Shown here piece by piece: positions 53,999 to 58,776 of a DNA stretch of 58,776 bases (position 1 is the first letter of the stretch; the number at the start of each line of letters is the position of its first letter). The translations under genes and the position numbers were made by a program. The DNA is taken from the NCBI GenBank assembly GCA_022823365.1, contig JAJDXG010000033.1:1-58776 (forward strand), read 5' to 3'. The notes beneath the pieces were generated by a model. It ran no database searches, was not told the origin of the DNA, and saw only the letters and a list, made by a program, of their open reading frames with translations. Source of the stretch: Gemmatimonadota bacterium (GTDB taxonomy: Bacteria; Gemmatimonadota; Gemmatimonadetes; Longimicrobiales; Gaopeijiaceae).

Positions 53999-54829
53999 AT
54001 GACCCACATCGACAACCGTCACCGCATCGCGGCCCTGCGCGGTCTCCTCCTCGGGCTGGGCTGCCTCTCCGCCGCGCCACCCTCAATCGCAGCCCAGGCG
54101 CCCAACGGTTCCGGCGGGATCTCACTCACCGTCGGCATCGCCGCCGTCCTCCCGGCCGACGTCCGCTTCGTCGACGGTGACGACGCGGGCGAAGCGGCTC
54201 TCTACGGTGCCGACCAGTTCGACGCGGGTACGGTCGGGGTCGGACTGGAATACGGCCTCGCGGCGGGCTACCGGTTCGGGGCGTTTCGCGCTCAGGTGGA
54301 TCTGGGAATCACGGGCCGATTCACGTACGAAGGGCATTCGAACTACGCGCCGGGCGGTCCGGTCCAGCCGACCGAGGCACGCGTGAAGGCCCGCCGACTA
54401 CTGCTGTCGGGGTTCTACGAGTTCGGGGCGCTCGGCGCGGTGCGGTCCTGGGTGGGCGCGGGACTGGGCGCGAACCGTTACCACCTCACCGACTACATCC
54501 AGCGGTTCCCCAACCCCGTCGATCCCTCCGGCCACCTCCGCAGGGGCTCCAACGGCGAGGTGCCCTATACGGCTCTTCCTTCGAGCACGGGCCACAGTTT
54601 CGCGTGGGCGCTCGCTGCTGGCCTGACCGTCCCCTTGGGCGGCGACGCGCTGCTGGACTTCGGATACCGCTACACGGACGCCGGACGAATCGGCACTGCC
54701 ATCGGCGATATCGAGGTGTTCCGCTACAATGAGGATGGCAGCCGCCGACTCCTGCTGCTCACCATTAACCCGACCATCGCCGACCTCCGCTTTCAGTCCC
54801 TCACCGCCGCGCTTCGCTGGCTTCCGTAG
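53999..54829 (+). CDS. outer-membrane beta-barrel-like protein
   Basis: A 276-aa exported protein (signal LLLGLGCLSAAPPSIAAQ) with strands typical of an OmpA/porin-like small barrel: GVGLEYGLAAGYRFGAFR, AQVDLGITGRF, WVGAGLGANRYHLTDY, LDFGYRYTDAGRIGT, terminal SLTAALRWLP. The aromatic-ended strands and a C-terminal strand ending in W-L-P fit BAM-inserted barrels. Function unknown. Divergent from the channel gene. Confidence 0.8.
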   Translation: MTHIDNRHRIAALRGLLLGLGCLSAAPPSIAAQAPNGSGGISLTVGIAAVLPADVRFVDGDDAGEAALYGADQFDAGTVGVGLEYGLAAGYRFGAFRAQVDLGITGRFTYEGHSNYAPGGPVQPTEARVKARRLLLSGFYEFGALGAVRSWVGAGLGANRYHLTDYIQRFPNPVDPSGHLRRGSNGEVPYTALPSSTGHSFAWALAAGLTVPLGGDALLDFGYRYTDAGRIGTAIGDIEVFRYNEDGSRRLLLLTINPTIADLRFQSLTAALRWLP

Positions 54830-55005
54830 CCAAGGCTGCGAATCGCCCGCGCGCTTACCGTGCCGCGTCGCCGCGCCCGACCGATCGCCGCAACCCCCAC
54901 TCGCCAAATGCGGCCAGGCCGATGCCGCCATAGAAGCGCCCCGGATTCCGTCGAGATTACTTCGGCACCGGTGAGGCCATCTGCTTCCAAGGATCCGGGG
55001 TACCC

Positions 55006-55622
55006 GTGCACGACGCCGCATTCAAGAAGAGGTTGTGTCGCTCGTTCTGCACCATGGGGGCAGACCCTGGAATACTCCGGTGCGGCTGGCCGAGCTGTTC
55101 GGACGTTCTTCGCCGGGAGTGTACCGACTGGTCTCCCGGCGATCGGCCGAAGAATCGGCGGCCCCCTCGCCATCCGATTTGCCTTCGATGGCGCTGGCCC
55201 TCGCCCGTGAACGGACTCTGGAGGAAATGCGGCCACAGCTTGGAGCGCTGAGGCGTGCGACAGAAGCATGCCGGGACGAGGACTTCGACCGGTTCATGGG
55301 CGGCTGCGTTCGCGCGATGTTAGTTTCGAGAGGGTTCTCTGGCGAGCAACTGGAGGAGGCGATGACCATGGGAAGGGTCATGACAGCATTCGAGCGCGGG
55401 ATGGAGGAACTGGTCAGCCGGGGGCGCGTCGAGGGCATCGAGCAGGGACGGGCGCTGATGCTGCGTCAGATGGCATCCCGGAAGTTCGGCTCCGAGACTG
55501 CGGACGAGTTGTCACGTCTGCTCGCGGGCCTCTCGGATCCCGAACACGTCGACCAGGTGGCAATCGCGATTCTGGAGTGCAGGTCCAGCGAGGACTTCAT
55601 CGCCCGGGTGCGGGAGGTTTGA
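55006..55622 (+). pseudogene. Rpn-family (recombination-promoting nuclease/putative transposase) gene with internal deletion
   Basis: A GTG at 55006 opens MHDAAFKKRL, the typical Rpn start, but after about ten codons the frame changes. From 55035 another frame reads VLHHGGRPWNTPVRLAEL and runs through the C-terminal Rpn part (RQMASRKFGSETADELSRLL) to 55622. About 100 residues between, holding the PD-(D/E)xK nuclease residues, are missing. The downstream frame (195 aa from a GTG at 55035) may still be made but lacks the catalytic domain. The family is mobile and often decays. Confidence 0.7.
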
Positions 55623-56253
55623 CGCTTCCAGCCGCCTTGGTGAGTCGGCCCATCTTCTACCCTGCGGACGGCCCGACCCCGCAGGAGACCACGCCCCCCT
55701 TTGACCCTGCCGTAACGGCGGATCGCCTGAGGTCTGAATCGCGGCAGAAAATCGGCTAACTACTTACAGGGCTGCACGATCTGCGTTTCCTGCCGTTGGA
55801 CTGGACCCTACTGGACCGTGCCGCGAAAGCGGGAAAAACGGACCGGAATGGCGGGACTCCCAAAACCGTTCCGGCTGCCTTCTTGAGCGGACCCAAGGGA
55901 GTCCGGGGCTCACTTTCAATCAGCCTGTCCAACAAGGTGTGCCTCCGTCCCGGTTTCGCGGGAGTTTGGAGTCCCACACCTCACCTTGCCCCGCACCCGC
56001 CGAGTTGCGGAGCCCTCGCGTTGGTGATCGTCGGCTCAACAGCCAACCCGCCGCCAGTGTTGGCGATCTCGTCTGGGTCTCAGACGATTTGGAAGCAGGC
56101 AGATCGCAAAAGCATCCTCCCCGCACCCTCAGTACAACCTCGACGTAACTCTTTCATTGACAATGTGATAGGATACGCATACGTTAGCCCGCCTGGTTGG
56201 GCGAAGGGAGGACGAGCCTCCCGGCCCGAGAACATCAACAAGGGGAGGGAACC
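55623..56253. other. gene-free region upstream of the cysteine-rich peptide operon
   Basis: About 630 nt without a convincing gene; the open frames have poor composition. GGGACTCCC near 55855 and GGAGTCCC near 55970 form a loose inverted repeat. A promoter for the next gene lies at 56157-56185. Confidence 0.5.
56157..56185 (+). promoter_or_regulatory. promoter of the cysteine-rich peptide operon
   Basis: TTGACA (56157-56162, consensus) and, after 17 nt, TACGTT (56180-56185). It lies about 70 nt before the peptide ATG; the local sequence is AT-richer than its surroundings. The -10 is modest. Confidence 0.5.
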
Positions 56254-56469
56254 ATGAACGATGCCATCCGCAAACTGCTCAGGGGAGCCGCGCTCGCGCT
56301 GGCCGTCTTCGTCGGCGCAGGCATGATGACGGCCACCCCGGCAAGCGCCAGCAGCGAATGTAGTATCACGGTCGGCTGGGACAACGGCTATTTCTACTTT
56401 TGTGAGCTCTGCGTCAGTGACGACTCGTGCGAGTACGAGTGCACGACGGGGCATGAAGGCAGTTGCTAA
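56254..56469 (+). CDS. secreted six-cysteine microprotein precursor
   Basis: The precursor has 71 aa with AGGGGAGGG as ribosome-binding site. A Sec signal (LLRGAALALAVFVGAGMM, likely cut after ASA at about 33) leaves a mature peptide of about 39 residues with cysteines at 36, 50, 53, 59, 63 and 71, the last being the C-terminal residue. The mature part is acidic and aromatic (GWDNGYFYFCELC). I recognise no family. Its stop overlaps the start of the propeller gene by 7 nt, and a DsbA-like gene follows, which suggests three disulfides formed by a dedicated oxidase. Alternatives are a metal-binding or thioether-modified peptide. Confidence 0.72.
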   Translation: MNDAIRKLLRGAALALAVFVGAGMMTATPASASSECSITVGWDNGYFYFCELCVSDDSCEYECTTGHEGSC

Positions 56470-57596
56470 AACCCACGTGGGTGCTAGTCTCGGCGCTGGC
56501 ATGTGCGATGCCGGCGATGGCCCAGGGCGCTCCGAGTTCTTGCGGGGTGCCAACAGCATCCGAGACACGGTGGCTGGCCGAGTCGTACGCCGAGACCAGC
56601 ACCTACGGTCGTAGTAGCGTCGACGAGTGGATCGGGTCTTACGGCGCGCTCACGGCTGTGGGCGAGAGCCTGTTCCTCTACGACCAATCGCGAACGCGCA
56701 TCGTCCATCTTTCGGGAGAGCTCGAGGAACGGCACGCGTTCGGCCGGCAAGGGGATGGTCCTGGCGAGTTCGCCCGTCCGCGGGCTATCCCATGGGTGAG
56801 CGATGCGTCCGAGGGGCACTTGGATTTCGACGGGCGGCAGTTAGTAATCTACGACCGCAACGACTTAACGTTCTTCGATACCGAGGGCGAGTACCTCTGG
56901 TCTGCTCTGTTGCCCGGCTTCGGCTTCAACCTCGGCCGGCGCGGTGTTGTGTTCGTGAGCCCGGTGTCCGAGGACGCGGCGGTCTACGGCGCGGACTTGC
57001 TGGGCACTGGCCCGCGTCGCCTTGAGCTCCGGACCGTGCGGCGCTCGGACCGGAACCGCAGCGAAATGCTCTGGGAGCGGGCCGTGCCGACGCGCAGCCG
57101 CGAGGCGCGCGAGGCGGGCCGAGCGCAGCTACACAGCAGGCAGGCAAGGTCTTATTGGGCGCGGCACCAAGGCTGCATCGTCGTCTCGGATGGCGGTGGC
57201 GGATTCCTTTGGGTCGTGAACCTGGAGACGCTGGAGACGGACTCGATCGCTCTGCCCGAGTGGGATGTGCCCGATTTCGGGGATGTACGCTTCGATCGCT
57301 CTGGCATCAACATCGCCGGGCGCGTGATGGGCGACACGAATCCTCAGCCGCCGGACCTGCTCTGGCGCTGGAGAGGGCTGATCGTAGATCCGGACGGCCA
57401 TGCGTGGGTGCGCGCGTGGACGCAGGCCCGAGACGAGTTCGAGGTCTTCGTCGTCTCGCTGGCGTCCGGTGAGGCGCGACAGCTGAGTCTACCGGGCTTC
57501 CCTACGGCCTTCGGCCCGCCGGGCGTGTTCTACACGGTGCTACAAACGGCTGATGAAGAGCACTACATCGGGAGGCTCGAAGCGGAGCGGAGATGA
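56463..57596 (+). CDS. secreted six-bladed beta-propeller-like protein
   Basis: The 377-aa exported protein has a signal (VLVSALACAMPAMAQG) and propeller features: SYGALTAVGESLFLYDQSRTRIVHL, FGRQGDGPGEF, RQLVIYDRNDLTFFDTEG, LIVDPDGHAWVRAW, FEVFVVSLASGE. The GRQGDGPGEF turn is typical of six-bladed propellers in Bacteroidota- and Gemmatimonadota-type genomes. The start is TTG at 56463 within the end of the peptide gene; a GTG six codons in is possible. It overlaps the thioredoxin gene by ATGA. A binding or maturation partner of the peptide is the attractive reading. Confidence 0.75.
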   Translation: MLKPTWVLVSALACAMPAMAQGAPSSCGVPTASETRWLAESYAETSTYGRSSVDEWIGSYGALTAVGESLFLYDQSRTRIVHLSGELEERHAFGRQGDGPGEFARPRAIPWVSDASEGHLDFDGRQLVIYDRNDLTFFDTEGEYLWSALLPGFGFNLGRRGVVFVSPVSEDAAVYGADLLGTGPRRLELRTVRRSDRNRSEMLWERAVPTRSREAREAGRAQLHSRQARSYWARHQGCIVVSDGGGGFLWVVNLETLETDSIALPEWDVPDFGDVRFDRSGINIAGRVMGDTNPQPPDLLWRWRGLIVDPDGHAWVRAWTQARDEFEVFVVSLASGEARQLSLPGFPTAFGPPGVFYTVLQTADEEHYIGRLEAERR

Positions 57597-58228
57597 TGAA
57601 AAAGAGAAGAGACATCCTGAGCATGTCCGTGAACATCGCGGTACTGCTCTTCCTCGGGTACGCGGTGCTGGGTCCAAGTGGGCCGCTACGGACGGCGGTC
57701 CAAGGCTACTTCGCGGAGCGGGACGCGCGGAGCGCCGCCGAGGACGCGCTCGGGCAGCTGGCGTCAAACGAGGGACTGCCGACGCTCATCGAGTTCACCG
57801 ACTTCCAGTGCCCGTACTGCCGCGACATGCACGATGTCCTGAAGCAGGGCGTGGCGGAGGGTAAGTTCGAGCATGTGACCATGCACTTCCCGCTCGATCG
57901 CATCCACCCTCTCGCGAGGCCGGCCGCAAAGGCCAGCCTTTGCGCCGAGGCGCAAGCCAGCGCAACCGAGATGAACAGCCTTCTGATGTCCACGAGCGAA
58001 TGGATGGACGAGCCCGATTGGGTTCAACTCGCACGCGACGCGCGAGTCCCCGACCTCGCGCAGTACGAGAAGTGCCTAGTGGCGCCCAGCACCGAGCAGG
58101 AGCTCGAGCGGCACGGAACCATCGCGGGCAACATCGGCATCAGGGCAACTCCGACCTTCGTGTCACACGGCGGCGTCCGCAGTGGCGTCGCCACCCTGGA
58201 CGAACTCGTGGAACTAACGAAGAAGTAA
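57593..58228 (+). CDS. membrane-anchored DsbA-like thiol oxidoreductase
   Basis: The 211-aa protein has one N-terminal membrane helix (about 12-30) and a DsbA/DsbG-type thioredoxin fold. The active site is CPYC at residues 73-76 (IEFTDFQCPYC), the helical insertion carries HFPLDRIHPLARPAAKAS, and the cis-proline loop is IRATPTFV. Two further cysteines (CAEAQ, EKCLV) lie in the insertion, as in many DsbA-like proteins. It would oxidise or isomerise disulfides outside the membrane. Last gene of the three-gene operon with the six-cysteine peptide. Confidence 0.9.
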   Translation: MMKKRRDILSMSVNIAVLLFLGYAVLGPSGPLRTAVQGYFAERDARSAAEDALGQLASNEGLPTLIEFTDFQCPYCRDMHDVLKQGVAEGKFEHVTMHFPLDRIHPLARPAAKASLCAEAQASATEMNSLLMSTSEWMDEPDWVQLARDARVPDLAQYEKCLVAPSTEQELERHGTIAGNIGIRATPTFVSHGGVRSGVATLDELVELTKK

Positions 58229-58776
58229 GCAAGGGGGCGGCACGGAGGCGGAACCCGGGCGACCATCACCAATCAGAAGAGGCAAAAGCCACGGGCCGCA
58301 TCTTGGTCGCCTCCCAAGATGCCCTTCACGTCCCGCCGTCCCGAACCCTCCCTGCTCCTCGGCTTGCTTTCTCGTTCCATCCAGATACTCCCCGGCCGCT
58401 GCACCGACCTGGGACGAGTCCATGCGCTCTTCGTTCCAGTGTCGGCTATCCCCCTGACGGTATCCGATTGGATGCAGTGCGGCATAGGGAAATGAATGCC
58501 GAGTCGCGGTGCAGACTGCCGAGATGATAGGTCTCCAAACGTCCGGTGGGATCAAGCCAGTTGAGTTCGGACGTTCGCCGGCCCAGGACGTTTGTTCGTC
58601 CAGCCTCACCGCGAGCACCTGGCCGTCGAAACCCACATCCACGCCATGCCAGTTCGACGCGCAGTGAGTCGGTCAGCCCGTTGGTCGAGGTATTCTCAGT
58701 TAGCACCGTCTGCGGCTTGGGTAGATTGGCCACCAGCGCCAAGGGAATGGAGAGTCATTTCCAATACGGAGATGAG
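58229..58776. other. right edge of window; possible decayed propeller-like coding on the minus strand
   Basis: No intact gene is seen. On the minus strand, protein-like stretches occur in different frames: VANLPKPQTVLTEN, then WHGVDVGFDGQVLAVRLDEQ, then RRTSELNWLDPTGRLE. They resemble propeller blades broken by frameshifts. A real gene entering from the right edge cannot be excluded. Confidence 0.25.

Noticed and set aside
55796-56257. 153-codon plus-strand frame before the cysteine-rich peptide.
   Set aside because: Composition is irregular, there is no ribosome-binding site, and it spans the peptide promoter.

Overview
This 58.8-kb window is high-GC bacterial chromosome. The outer-membrane beta-barrels, diderm-style lipoproteins, an MglA-type GTPase, many secreted propeller proteins and very dense gene packing suggest a Gemmatimonadota-like bacterium. 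That assignment is inference from gene style; no rRNA is present to confirm it.

Positions 1-16169 form one long minus-strand run of housekeeping genes, read right to left: aspS, phoH, a 7TM-HD c-di-AMP phosphodiesterase (pgpH), ybeY, mgtE, histidine degradation (hutH, hutU), yraN, a small SRP RNA (not in the protein track, found from its fold), dnaX, ybaB, recR, a small membrane protein, mglA, pgsA and a partial cinA at the left edge. After rlmN (+) comes a minus-strand set yqeK-like / LytR_C / lepB, divergent from the rqcH/NFACT gene (+).

Positions 21039-26809 carry tryptophan synthesis: trpD, then trpC-F-B-A, all minus strand but split by a plus-strand lexA. The lexA promoter holds direct repeats resembling LexA boxes. 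Positions 26970-36862 are a plus-strand, translationally coupled run: truA, tal, purB, purC, pssA, purS, purQ, purL, purF. The lipid gene pssA sits inside the purine operon. A 42-nt element preceding purF recurs, in the same orientation to its gene, before ybaB.

From 36870 rightward the window becomes accessory: a Vgb-like secreted lyase, a secreted CXXCH protein, a tRNA-Ser(UGA) gene followed by palindromic copies of its own 3' end, a HEAT-like secreted protein with a decayed paralogue fragment, two lipoproteins, two or three beta-barrels, a CPBP protease, a HicAB pair, a secreted phosphodiesterase, an acetamidase-like lipoprotein, a TetR regulator with twin operators controlling a divergent operon, a DUF433/PIN-like pair whose toxin is frameshifted, an ion channel and an Rpn-family nuclease with an internal deletion.

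The most interesting candidate for an undescribed system lies at 56157-58228: a promoter followed by three overlapping genes. They encode a 71-aa secreted peptide with six cysteines, a secreted beta-propeller-like protein and a membrane-anchored DsbA-like CPYC thioredoxin. This looks like a dedicated production and oxidation cassette for a cysteine-rich secreted microprotein.
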